DNA of 8,965 nt from Planctomycetota bacterium (GCA_023150495.1 JAKLKT010000093.1:1-8965); one strand, 5' to 3'. Positions 1 through 5,731 are shown, numbered from the stretch's first letter. Notes: generated from the letters alone by a model not told the origin. A program made the numbers and translations.

Positions 1-497
1 TCGCCGTTGAGGTCGCGGCCCGCGACGTCCTCCCGCAGCTCGAGGCCCTCGGCGCCCTCGGCGACCGGGAAGGAGGCCGAGCCCATCTCGGCGCGCAGCT
101 TGCCCTTGCGCGGCTCGAGCCCCGGGACCGCGAACTCCTTCGCGAGGATCGGATGGAGCCCCGACCGGCCCTGGAACACGCCGCGCGGCGCCTTGAGCGC
201 CAGCGCGGGATCGACCTCCTCGGAGTCCACGGCGTCGGAGGGATCCGTCGCGTAGGCGCGGAAGAGATCCTCGAACGGGGTCTCGCCGGCCTGCATGGTC
301 TCGAGGAACCGGCGCACCGCGGTCGTCGCCATGGCGTTCTCGCGGTTGGTCTCGTTCGCGGCCATCCCCGTCACCGTGGAGCCGGCGAGGGAGAGCAGCC
401 CGACGAACATGAGGGTCATCCCGCAAAGCGTCTCGACGAGCGAGAACGCCGCTTCGCGGGCGCGGGGGGAGGGGGGGGTGTTGTGCCCGGTGCTCAT
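1..497 (-). CDS. type IV prepilin-like protein (PilV-like minor pilin), partial at left edge
   Basis: Read on the minus strand from ATG at 497, this frame stays open for 165 codons to the window edge. Residues 1-17 form a charged leader (ends R-A-R-E-A-A). It is followed by FSLVE and a hydrophobic helix (TLCGMTLMFVGLLSLAGS, then TVTGMA). This is the class III prepilin signal: cleavage before Phe18 by prepilin peptidase, with Glu22 as the mature Glu5. The -1 residue is Ala17, not the usual Gly. The rest is polar and ends near the edge in GRDLNG. An AGGA Shine-Dalgarno at 503-506 lies 5 nt before the ATG. Known of the family: minor pilins are assembled into type IV pili or type II secretion pseudopili at the inner membrane. 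The gene sits behind a c-di-GMP riboswitch and a sigma-54-type promoter. A run of eight C bases lies in codons 7-9. A PilV-type minor pilin is an inference from the weak, non-PilA-like body. Confidence 0.85.
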   Translation of the reverse strand, partial: MSTGHNTPPSPRAREAAFSLVETLCGMTLMFVGLLSLAGSTVTGMAANETNRENAMATTAVRRFLETMQAGETPFEDLFRAYATDPSDAVDSEEVDPALALKAPRGVFQGRSGLHPILAKEFAVPGLEPRKGKLRAEMGSASFPVAEGAEGLELREDVAGRDLNG

Positions 498-502
498 GGT
501 TG

Positions 503-506
503 TCCT
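503..506 (-). promoter_or_regulatory. Shine-Dalgarno of the prepilin gene
   Basis: AGGA on the minus strand, 5 nt before the ATG at 497. It lies within about 10 nt of the 3' end of the riboswitch. Ligand-dependent folding could therefore plausibly expose or hide it; the sequence alone does not show which. Confidence 0.6.
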
Positions 507-511
507 GAGCG

Positions 512-606
512 TTCCGGGCGGCTGGCTGCCGTATCGGAGGGGATCCGACTTAGGCCCTGTTAGCTTTGCGTCGCCGGCTTTCGCCGGTTTGGCCTTTTTC
601 CGGGCT
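512..606 (-). ncRNA. cyclic-di-GMP-I (GEMM-I) riboswitch
   Basis: The minus-strand leader holds the hallmarks of the GEMM-I aptamer in the right order. First comes AGGCCAAACC, then the hairpin CCGGC-GAAA-GCCGG (574-587) with a GNRA tetraloop. Next is the conserved joining segment GACGCAAAGC (563-572). The last helix has CCTAAG (549-554) and TACGG (529-533) flanking an apical stem TCGGA/TCCGA (534-548). CCUAAG...UACGG is one base from the classic 11-nt GAAA-tetraloop receptor, so the tertiary dock is present. CAGCCAGCCGCC closes the 3' side. The outer P1 helix is short and not clear by eye. Known of the class: it binds c-di-GMP, or 3',3'-cGAMP in the Ib variant, and often controls pili and motility genes. 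The base I align to Vc2 G20 is G, favouring c-di-GMP. The prepilin start is about 15 nt downstream, so translational control is likely. Confidence 0.9.
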
Positions 607-638
607 ACACGGGGAAACTAACGCAGCATTCCCCGCGG

Positions 639-653
639 GCAAACGTGACGCCA
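639..653 (-). promoter_or_regulatory. sigma-54 (RpoN) -24/-12 promoter
   Basis: The minus strand reads TGGC, seven bases, TTGC, with exactly 10 nt between the GG and GC dinucleotides, as in the consensus TGGCAC-N5-TTGC. A start about 12 nt downstream (near 627) would begin a transcript that enters the riboswitch within about 20 nt. Known: sigma-54 needs an enhancer-binding activator, and pilin genes are frequent targets. No activator gene or clear enhancer site is visible here. The match is by eye, so chance is possible, but position and spacing support it. Confidence 0.6.
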
Positions 654-690
654 CGATTACGTGGCCCGAACTGGTACGGCGCGGAAACGA

Positions 691-712
691 GGGGGCTCCG
701 GGGGCACAGCCC
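691..712 (-). terminator. hairpin downstream of the gene remnant
   Basis: This follows the stop codon at 728 on the minus strand. A short stem GGGCT/AGCCC (693-697 with 708-712) contains a copy of the 15-mer GCCCCCGGAGCCCCC, which also ends two other genes in this window. No U-tract follows, so factor-independent termination is uncertain. It also lies 38 nt upstream of the sigma-54 site. Confidence 0.35.
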
Positions 713-727
713 AAGGACCCCGCGACG

Positions 728-890
728 TCACGCCTTCGGCTTCTTCACGAACGAGAAGCCGGTGGTCTCGGCCGCCTTCCCGCCGTCCCGGAGCGTCCAC
801 ACGGTCTTCAGGCGGTCGTCCGCGTCCACGAACGTGAAGGTTCGCGTCGTGCATGTGCGCGTCCTTCGCCGGGTCGATGTTGCTGCCGCC
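728..890 (-). pseudogene. remnant of a small DUF1579-like protein, truncated and frameshifted
   Basis: The minus strand from about 884 reads SNIDPAKDAHMHDA. A single extra base at about 842 then shifts the frame, and it continues as TFTFVDADDRLKTVW, TLRDGGKAAETTGFSFVKK and PKA to TGA at 728-730. The HMHDA, FTFVDAD and W.L.DGGKA pattern resembles the C-terminal beta-strands of DUF1579-type lipocalin-like proteins, recalled without a search. Nothing convincing for an N-terminal domain lies upstream; the frame there is Gly/Arg-rich and not protein-like. The gene therefore appears both 5'-truncated and frameshifted. A sequencing error could explain the frameshift but not the missing N-terminus. 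Confidence 0.55.
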
Positions 891-1104
891 GCCGCTGCCT
901 CCCCCGCACGCGGCGCGGAGGAGGAAGCGTGAGCCCGTGTTTCCCAAGGAACCGCAGCCGGGCCTGCTTTCCGCCTGCCGGGGAACGGATGCCCGCAGGC
1001 GCATCCCGAGGATGCGGCCGAACGCCGGGTTCGTCCCCCCCCGCCCCCCCGGCTCCCGCGCCCCGTGACGCAACGTTGACATGGCCGGATAGCATTACGC
1101 CCCC
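891..1104. other. intergenic region, no gene seen
   Basis: About 210 bases between the gene remnant and the first lipoprotein. Both strands give only low-complexity Arg/Pro/Gly frames. It holds C8 and C7 runs (1035-1042 and 1044-1050), a palindrome CAACGTTG (1071-1078) and TTGACA (1076-1081). I find no -10 element 16-18 nt after the latter. Confidence 0.5.
1090..1095 (+). promoter_or_regulatory. TAGCAT, possible -10 of the first lipoprotein gene
   Basis: TANNNT ending 9 nt before the ATG at 1105, with no Shine-Dalgarno between. This spacing would put transcription start almost at the start codon (leaderless). The same arrangement recurs before four other genes here. Confidence 0.35.
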
Positions 1105-1752
1105 ATGAAACGAATCCTGCCCCTCCTTCTCTCGGCCCTCGCGCTCGTCTCGTGCGGCAGCGGCGACAGCTTCACGCCGACCGCCGATCAGCAGGCGTTG
1201 GCCGACTGCACTGCGATCGACCTCCAGCACCTCGGCCTCGTCTACGGCGAGGTCCTCAACCTCTTCGAGGCGATCCCCGGCGCGCCGGCGGGCGGCACCT
1301 ACGACATCGTCGACGGCGACTACACGCTCACCACTCCGTCGGGCGCCGTCGCCGGGGTCGTCTCGTCCACCGACGTGATCACCGACGGCATCGACGTCGG
1401 CGAGTCGGCGACCGCGACGTGGGCGCTGAACGGCGGGCTCGCCGGGGCTCCTACCGCGACCGGCGAGGGGTCCTTCACGATCGCGCGCCCGTCCTCGACG
1501 ACCTTCAACGTGAGCGGGAACGGCGAAGTCATCGACGGAACCTGCGACTTCACGTTCACCAACCTGAGCTTCACCGTGACGGCCGCGGCGGGGCTGCAGG
1601 GCACCGTCCTCTTCACGGTGGACGCGCCTCCCGGCACGCTCACCGGCACGATGACGTTCAACGGCTCGGACACGGCACGCGTGGTCGCGGAGTTCGACGG
1701 CGTGACGTACACGTTCTACATCGACCTCGTCACGTACGAGGTCTCGTTCTAG
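1105..1752 (+). CDS. lipoprotein of an unrecognised family (copy 1 of 2)
   Basis: 215 residues. The N-terminus has K2-R3, a hydrophobic core and the lipobox LVSC, with the lipidated Cys at 17, so the product should be processed by signal peptidase II and anchored at a membrane. The mature part is rich in Thr, Ser, Gly, Val and Asp, with alternating hydrophobic residues, which suggests a beta-sandwich. It is clearly paralogous to the product of 5732-6373. The two share a Cys near the start (C35) and one near residue 147 in V-I-D-G-T-C. They also share DGID-x-GESA-x-ATW (94-106) and LTGTMTFNGSDTA (179-191). The two conserved Cys may form a disulfide. I do not recognise a described family and assign no function. 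No Shine-Dalgarno precedes the ATG. The gene stands alone and converges on the minus-strand operon across a strong hairpin. Confidence 0.85.
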   Translation: MKRILPLLLSALALVSCGSGDSFTPTADQQALADCTAIDLQHLGLVYGEVLNLFEAIPGAPAGGTYDIVDGDYTLTTPSGAVAGVVSSTDVITDGIDVGESATATWALNGGLAGAPTATGEGSFTIARPSSTTFNVSGNGEVIDGTCDFTFTNLSFTVTAAAGLQGTVLFTVDAPPGTLTGTMTFNGSDTARVVAEFDGVTYTFYIDLVTYEVSF

Positions 1753-1764
1753 CGGGAGCCGACG

Positions 1765-1794
1765 TCCGGGGGCCGGTCGCGCACGGCCCCCGGA
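1765..1794. terminator. bidirectional hairpin terminator between convergent genes
   Basis: TCCGGGGGCC (1765-1774) pairs perfectly with GGCCCCCGGA (1785-1794): 10 bp around a 10-nt loop. It lies 12 nt after the lipoprotein stop and 27 nt after the stop of the transglutaminase-like gene, so it can serve both. There is no U-tract on either side. Confidence 0.65.
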
Positions 1795-1821
1795 GCCCCC
1801 CCGTTCCGCTTCGGCGACGGC

Positions 1822-2892
1822 CTACCGCCGCGCGAACTCGCAGCGGATCTTCTCGAGGTCCGTCGACCAGATGAGCGCCATCAGCTCGGCCCTGCCGGGC
1901 GCGTAGAGGAGCACGACGAGCGTGCCGTCGTCGAGGCGGCGCTTCTCGACGCCGGTCTTCCCTGCGCGCGCCTCCTCCTTGAGCTTCCCGAGAGGCATCG
2001 GCAGCCACGCCGGCGCCTCGCTCTCGGGGATGTCCGTGCGCCCGCCGATCGACGTGACGAGGAGGATGTTGCCCTTGGCGCGCGCCTTCCCCTCCTCCCA
2101 GTAGCCGCGGTCGAACGAGTAGGTGACGCGCGTCCGCTCGCGAAGGTCCTCCCACTCGCCCGCCAGCGTGATCGCGAAGACCTCGGGCAGGAGCGCGCGA
2201 CCGGGCGCCTCGTTCTTCCGCAGCTTCCCGGCGTCGAAGCCGTGCCAGCGGTGGAGCGCCTCCTTGATGAAGTCGTCGCGCCGCGTCGAGTGGACCATCG
2301 CGTAGTGGTCCCACCCCTTCTCGTACGCGAGGAGCCCGCCGGGGAGCTCCGGGTCCGCCGGGTCGTACTCGTCCCAGATCCGCATCCCCTGCGCGTCGAG
2401 GAGCTTCCACTTGCCGTCGACGAGGACCTCGAGGAAGACGTGGCCCGCGAAGCTCCCGGTCTCGCCCTTCGCGACGAAGCCGCGGATCCAGTCGTGGCGC
2501 GACGACTTCACGTAGACAGCGGGGATGCCGCACGCCCGCGCGAGATTCGCGAACAGGAGCGCGTGCGCGGCGCAGCCGTCGTGGTCGAACCCCTCGAGGA
2601 GCCGCCCGAAATCGCGATGCTCGTTCTCCCAGCCCTCCGGAACGTGCGGCACGCGCGCGATGAAGGCGTGGATGTTCCGGAGGGTGTTCTCGGCGTCCTT
2701 CTCCCTGAGCGGGGCCGCGAGCTTCCGGATGAGCGCCGCGTCGCCGTCTCGCTCGGGGATCTCCGCGTAGCGCGCGGGCTTCGCGTAGTCGATCGTCTCG
2801 GGCTTCCGATCCGGGGGGGGCCGGGGGGCCGCCTGCGCGAACGCGGCCGCGGCGACGAGGAGCAGCGCGCCAAGGCTCCGCATCGGAGCCAT
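1822..2892 (-). CDS. exported transglutaminase-like (papain-fold) protein
   Basis: 356 residues. A signal peptide covers residues 1 to about 22 (SLGALLLVAAAAFAQAA). The transglutaminase core follows. Nucleophile Cys107 is in DGCAAHALLFANLARACGIP, including the typical L.RA.GIPA continuation. His151 is in AGHVFLEVLVDGKWKLLD, and Asp166 is in LLDAQG. The Cys-His-Asp triad and W162 context match bacterial transglutaminase-like proteins, which act as peptidases or amide-bond enzymes; the substrate cannot be told. The C-terminal 170 residues are unassigned. The first ATG (2892) is 1 nt after the signal peptidase stop. An in-frame ATG at 2883 has AGGA 8 nt upstream and gives a tidier signal peptide (MRSLGALLL), so 2883 may be the real start. 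A C8 run lies just after the signal peptide. It is the last gene of the minus-strand set. Confidence 0.85.
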   Translation of the reverse strand: MAPMRSLGALLLVAAAAFAQAAPRPPPDRKPETIDYAKPARYAEIPERDGDAALIRKLAAPLREKDAENTLRNIHAFIARVPHVPEGWENEHRDFGRLLEGFDHDGCAAHALLFANLARACGIPAVYVKSSRHDWIRGFVAKGETGSFAGHVFLEVLVDGKWKLLDAQGMRIWDEYDPADPELPGGLLAYEKGWDHYAMVHSTRRDDFIKEALHRWHGFDAGKLRKNEAPGRALLPEVFAITLAGEWEDLRERTRVTYSFDRGYWEEGKARAKGNILLVTSIGGRTDIPESEAPAWLPMPLGKLKEEARAGKTGVEKRRLDDGTLVVLLYAPGRAELMALIWSTDLEKIRCEFARR

Positions 2893-2893
2893 C

Positions 2894-3748
2894 CTACCGG
2901 ATCACATGCCCGATGCGGGGCCAGCGCACGTCGCCGGTCTCCGGGTCCGCGGAGAAGAACACCGCCGCCGCACGCGCGACGATCCTCTCGCGCGACACGA
3001 AGCCGACCTCGGGCTGCCGGCTGTCGCGGCTCATGTCCCGCCAGTCGCCGAGGAGGAAGAAGTGCCCGGCGGGCACGACGACGGGGCCGAAGTCCGGGGC
3101 CGAGTATCCGCCGTCGCGCTTGACGTAGGGCTCCTCGATCCCCCTGCCGTCGATGATGGCCGTCGAGCCCCGGACCTCCACGCGCTCTCCGGGGAGCCCG
3201 ATCACGCGGTGGACGAACCGGACGGGTGCGCCGTCGGGCTCCGTCCAGTAGACGACGACGTCGCCGCGCGCCGGCTCGAAGCGCGCGAGCTTGTCCACGA
3301 GGAACCGGTCCCCCGGCAGGAGCGTGTCGGACATGCTCCTCGAGGGCACCCGGAACGCCTCGGCGACGTGATCCCTGAGGAGAAGGGCGATCCGAGGGAC
3401 GGCGACGAGGATGCAGAGGAGGAGGATCGCGACCTGCGCGGGGAGGCTCTCGAACCAGCGCGGCCGGAAGGCACGCCGCGCGAGGCGCACGGCGTCCGCG
3501 CATAGGCCGATGCGCCAGGCCAGGTAGAGCGCCGGCGCCGCGAGGTTGACCGGTTGGCTGCGGATGCGGGCGAACGCGAGGAGCGTCGCGACGCAGATGG
3601 CGATCTCGCCGGCGAAGAGGAGAAGGGCTCGTAGCGGCCGGCCGCAGTAGAGCTGGCCGAGTCCCGGCAGGAAGAACGAGAGGAGCCCGGCGACCGCGCG
3701 AGGCCGCGTGGTCGTCGATGCCGCCCCGCCGCCCTGCTCCTCCGCCAT
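2894..3748 (-). CDS. lepB: signal peptidase I with N-terminal membrane domain and Lys-to-His active site
   Basis: 284 residues. Residues 20-60 (LLSFFLPGLGQLYCGRPLR, then a hydrophobic helix) carry a PGLGQLY-G motif like TM2-type membrane modules. Helices follow near 66-85 and 104-124. The S26 protease domain starts near 128. Box B is VPSRSMSDTLLPGD, with nucleophile Ser138. Box D is FVHRVIGLPGERVEV. Box E is LGDWRDMSRDSR, where S240 and D242 match E. coli S278 and D280. In box D the general-base Lys (E. coli K145 in KRAVGLPGD) is replaced by His180. Ser-His is known for ER/archaeal-type and SipW enzymes, but here it sits in an otherwise bacterial P-type enzyme with the GLPG motif. The expected role is removal of Sec/Tat signal peptides at the outer face of the inner membrane. 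It starts 13 nt after the upstream gene, whose product, like the downstream one, is exported. Confidence 0.9.
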   Translation of the reverse strand: MAEEQGGGAASTTTRPRAVAGLLSFFLPGLGQLYCGRPLRALLLFAGEIAICVATLLAFARIRSQPVNLAAPALYLAWRIGLCADAVRLARRAFRPRWFESLPAQVAILLLCILVAVPRIALLLRDHVAEAFRVPSRSMSDTLLPGDRFLVDKLARFEPARGDVVVYWTEPDGAPVRFVHRVIGLPGERVEVRGSTAIIDGRGIEEPYVKRDGGYSAPDFGPVVVPAGHFFLLGDWRDMSRDSRQPEVGFVSRERIVARAAAVFFSADPETGDVRWPRIGHVIR

Positions 3749-3760
3749 GCTCCGCCCGGG

Positions 3761-5417
3761 CTACCGGCCCTCCGGCTCCCCGAGGCCGAGCCTCGCGGCG
3801 AGCCGGCCCATGATCGCGAACAGCGCGCCGGCATCGGCCTCGGCGTGCTTCTCGACCGCGAGGTCCGGCCACTCCAGCATGAGGCGGGGTACGGCGGCCT
3901 CGTCCCCGTAACGGAGCACGAGCGACGAGTCGTCGGAGCGGAGCGACGCGAGGCGCCCCTGTTCGAATCGCGCCTCCAGGATTCCGAAGCCCGGCTCGCG
4001 GATCCTCGGCCAGGTCCACGTGCAGGTCGCCTCCGCGCCCTGCCGCAGCATGACGAGGCGCGACGGCCTCGTCACGAGGCGACGAATCCCCTCCCTCGTG
4101 GTGAACAGCGGGTTCACGAGGAGGGGAGCGTTCACCCTCCCCGTGTCGGTCCACGGCGCGTCCACGGTGTCGATGTTGATCTTGACCTTGCCGTCCTCGC
4201 CAGCCGCGAACTCGAGGAGGACGGCGGGCAGCACCAAGGGCATCTCGTGGATCCGGTCTCCCGCGAGCCAGAGGCGGACCGCATCGCCCCGCGCGTGCAG
4301 GATGGCGACGGGGCTTCCCTTCGACTTCGCGACCGCCCGGCACTCCTTCTGGGCGAAATCGAGGAAGAACGTCAGCTCGGCATCGCGCTCCTCGCCCCAG
4401 AGCTTGAGCACGATCTCCCACCTCGGGGCCCCGGCGAAGAGGTCCCGGAGCGCCGGCTCGAAGGTCTTCTCGACGAGGGTGGACACGTCGGACGGCGGGA
4501 CGGACAGCTGCTCCTCGATCTGCGCGAGGGTCGGCGCCCAAAGGTCGCCCTCGAAGCGCCCGCGCTGGCGCGCGGCGAAGGTCCGCGCCCCCTCGCGATC
4601 GCCGTTCGACAGGAGCGCGAGCGCCGCAAGCGCGGCGTGCTCCGCGGTCTCCGGGGGCGGGTCGACGAGGGGACCTGGATCCGTGCGGCCGCGGAAGTCG
4701 AGCTCGGCGCGCGCTCGGACGAGGCGGGCCGCCGGAGTCTCGACCCCGTCGAGCGCGCCGGTGGCGACGAGGATCGCGGCACACCGCGCCGCGAGCTCCT
4801 CCGGATCGGCCTGGAGCCGCGCGCAGGTCTCCACCGGGTCCTTCCTCGCGCCATGGAGCACCTTCGCGATGTTCCGGTACTTCTCCCCGAGCCTCGCCGC
4901 TGCGTCCTCGAGCCGGGTGGCGTTCGCCTCGTCGTCCCGGAGGAGCGCCCATGCCTCGAGGACGAAGACCGCCGCGTTCTCCATGTCCACGCGGCAGGTG
5001 TGGACGACGCGCACGAGCTCCCGGAGGGCGGGGAGGCGGGCGGGATCGCCGTTCGCGAGGTACGCCTCGACCACGTCGTCCACGGCGCTCTCGCAGTCGT
5101 CGGAGTCCTCGTAGGACCGGAGGACCGCGCGCGCGGGGACGCTCCCCGGCGCGTGCGCGAGGAGCTGCACGCCGAGGACCTCCGCGAGGAGGCCCTCGCC
5201 CCTCGTCGAGACGCGCCTCCCTCTCGGCGAGGAGCACGGCGGGGAGGAAGCGGGACGACGGGAACCTCGCGCGGAACCTCTCGGCCTCCTCGGCGACCCC
5301 GGCGGGGTCGCTGCCGCCGATCCGGGCCTGAAGGTCGAGGAACGCGCGCTCCTCCTCCTCATCGCCGGCGGACGCCGCGCACGCGATCACGAGGAGAAGG
5401 AGGACCCCACCCCGCAT
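3761..5417 (-). CDS. exported helical (TPR-like N-terminus) protein of unknown function, frameshifted as given
   Basis: The ATG at 5417 begins MRGGVLLLLVIACAASAG, a signal peptide. VIAC at residues 10-13 could instead be a lipobox. The helix-rich stretch RFRARFPSSRFLPAVLLAE is typical of TPR-like assembly proteins. After about 71 residues the coding frame moves by one base near 5199-5202. Dropping one base of the G4 run gives an uninterrupted join (LDEGEGLLAEVLGVQLLAHA) and a 551-residue protein ending at TAG 3761-3763. The shifted part is well coded, with high GC3. It has helical repeats to about residue 300, then a beta-rich C-terminal domain (KVKINIDTVDAPW, GFGILEARFEQGRL). I do not recognise the family. 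It is the first gene of the set with signal peptidase I, transcribed divergently from 5462. A sequencing error, a true mutation or frameshifting are all possible. Confidence 0.65.
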
Positions 5418-5425
5418 GGACCCGG

Positions 5426-5431
5426 AGACTA
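5426..5431 (-). promoter_or_regulatory. TAGTCT, possible -10 of the minus-strand three-gene set
   Basis: TANNNT on the minus strand, 8 nt before the ATG at 5417, with no Shine-Dalgarno. It lies within the 44-bp divergent gap shared with the + strand gene at 5462. Confidence 0.35.
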
Positions 5432-5445
5432 CCAGACCGCGGTGC

Positions 5446-5451
5446 TACAGT
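5446..5451 (+). promoter_or_regulatory. TACAGT, possible -10 of the small membrane protein gene
   Basis: TANNNT 10 nt before the ATG at 5462, with no Shine-Dalgarno between. It would face the TAGTCT element at 5426-5431, giving two divergent promoters in 44 bp. Confidence 0.35.
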
Positions 5452-5461
5452 GGGCGACGCG

Positions 5462-5722
5462 ATGCTTCGCTTCCTCCGCCGCTGGTGGGCGTACCTCGTC
5501 TGGGGCTTCTTCTTCGGCTACAGCGCGCTCGCGCCGGGCTGATGAGGCACACCGGTCTACAAGCTGCCCAGGTTCTGGGTGTGCCTCCCCGTGTTCCTGC
5601 TGGTCGTCGGTCTCGCCTTGACACGGGCACGGCGCGAGAAGGCGGACCGCCTCTTCGCCGAGCGTCTCAAGAAGATGCGCGACCCCTCCCCCACGCCCCC
5701 TCCCGTCCCTGATCAGGAATAG
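5462..5722 (+). CDS. small two-helix membrane protein interrupted by in-frame TGA-TGA (candidate recoding, or broken gene)
   Basis: From ATG 5462 the frame encodes 26 residues, including a membrane segment (WWAYLVWGFFFGYSALAPG). It meets TGA TGA at 5540-5545. It then continues in the same frame for 58 codons, GTPVYKLPRFWVCLPVFLLV and a Lys/Arg-rich amphipathic tail ending in a Pro-rich end, to TAG 5720-5722. Codons on both sides have the GC-rich third positions of real genes here. Immediately after the second TGA is a 10-bp hairpin (5544-5587). A smaller hairpin inside it has a GGUUC loop at a distance suited to a bacterial SECIS. Readings: a tandem selenocysteine protein; one gene with nonsense codons; or a 26-residue peptide followed by a second peptide starting at GTG 5579 or 5591, each with only weak Shine-Dalgarno support. 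TGA acts as the stop of the methyltransferase and glycosyltransferase, so general UGA reassignment is unlikely. I recognise no family. Confidence 0.5.
5544..5587 (+). other. strong RNA hairpin directly after TGA-TGA (SECIS candidate)
   Basis: GAGGCACACC (5544-5553) pairs perfectly with GGTGTGCCTC (5578-5587). The stem begins inside the second TGA and leaves a 24-nt loop. An alternative fold, CCCAG-GTT-CTGGG (5567-5579), has G and U in the apical loop, 26 nt after the second TGA. Known bacterial SECIS elements have a G/U-containing apical loop roughly 16-37 nt after the UGA. The two folds share bases, so only one forms at a time. Confidence 0.5.
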
Positions 5723-5725
5723 GCT
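5720..5725 (+). promoter_or_regulatory. TAGGCT, possible -10 of the second lipoprotein gene
   Basis: TANNNT 6 nt before the ATG at 5732. It overlaps the TAG stop of the preceding frame. The only Shine-Dalgarno-like bases (AGGA at 5715-5718) are 13 nt from the ATG, too far to be convincing. Confidence 0.3.
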
Positions 5726-5731
5726 TCGGTC

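Noticed and set aside
571..599. Plus-strand hairpin CCGGC/GCCGG followed by a T5 run, looking like an intrinsic terminator
   Set aside because: No plus-strand gene ends there. The hairpin is the reverse complement of the riboswitch GAAA-tetraloop helix, and the T run is the A run at the aptamer's 5' end.
1035..1050. G-quadruplex or regulatory element in the C8-G-C7 tract
   Set aside because: There are only two runs, separated by one base. No four-tract arrangement is present, and GC-rich background explains it.
1071..1078. Palindrome CAACGTTG as an operator
   Set aside because: It is eight bases, single copy, and has no flanking regulator gene. Chance is sufficient.
1076..1081. TTGACA as a -35 box for the first lipoprotein gene
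   Set aside because: A -10 element at 16-18 nt would fall on 1098-1104, which is CG-rich and matches nothing. The TAGCAT element is only 8 nt away, so the two cannot form a normal sigma-70 pair.
2508..5417. Minus-strand open frame of 969 codons from the ATG at 5417
   Set aside because: Only the first 71 or so residues are protein-like. After the frameshift the text becomes Arg/Gly/Pro-rich and runs across three real genes in the wrong frame.
3845..5542. Long plus-strand open frame of 565 codons
   Set aside because: It is antisense to the exported helical protein gene. Its Arg/Glu-rich, low-complexity translation is typical of shadow frames in GC-rich DNA. Only its last codons coincide with the real 5462 frame.
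5540..5545. General reassignment of UGA in this organism
   Set aside because: TGA is the natural end of the methyltransferase, the glycosyltransferase and the gene remnant, each at the expected C-terminus.
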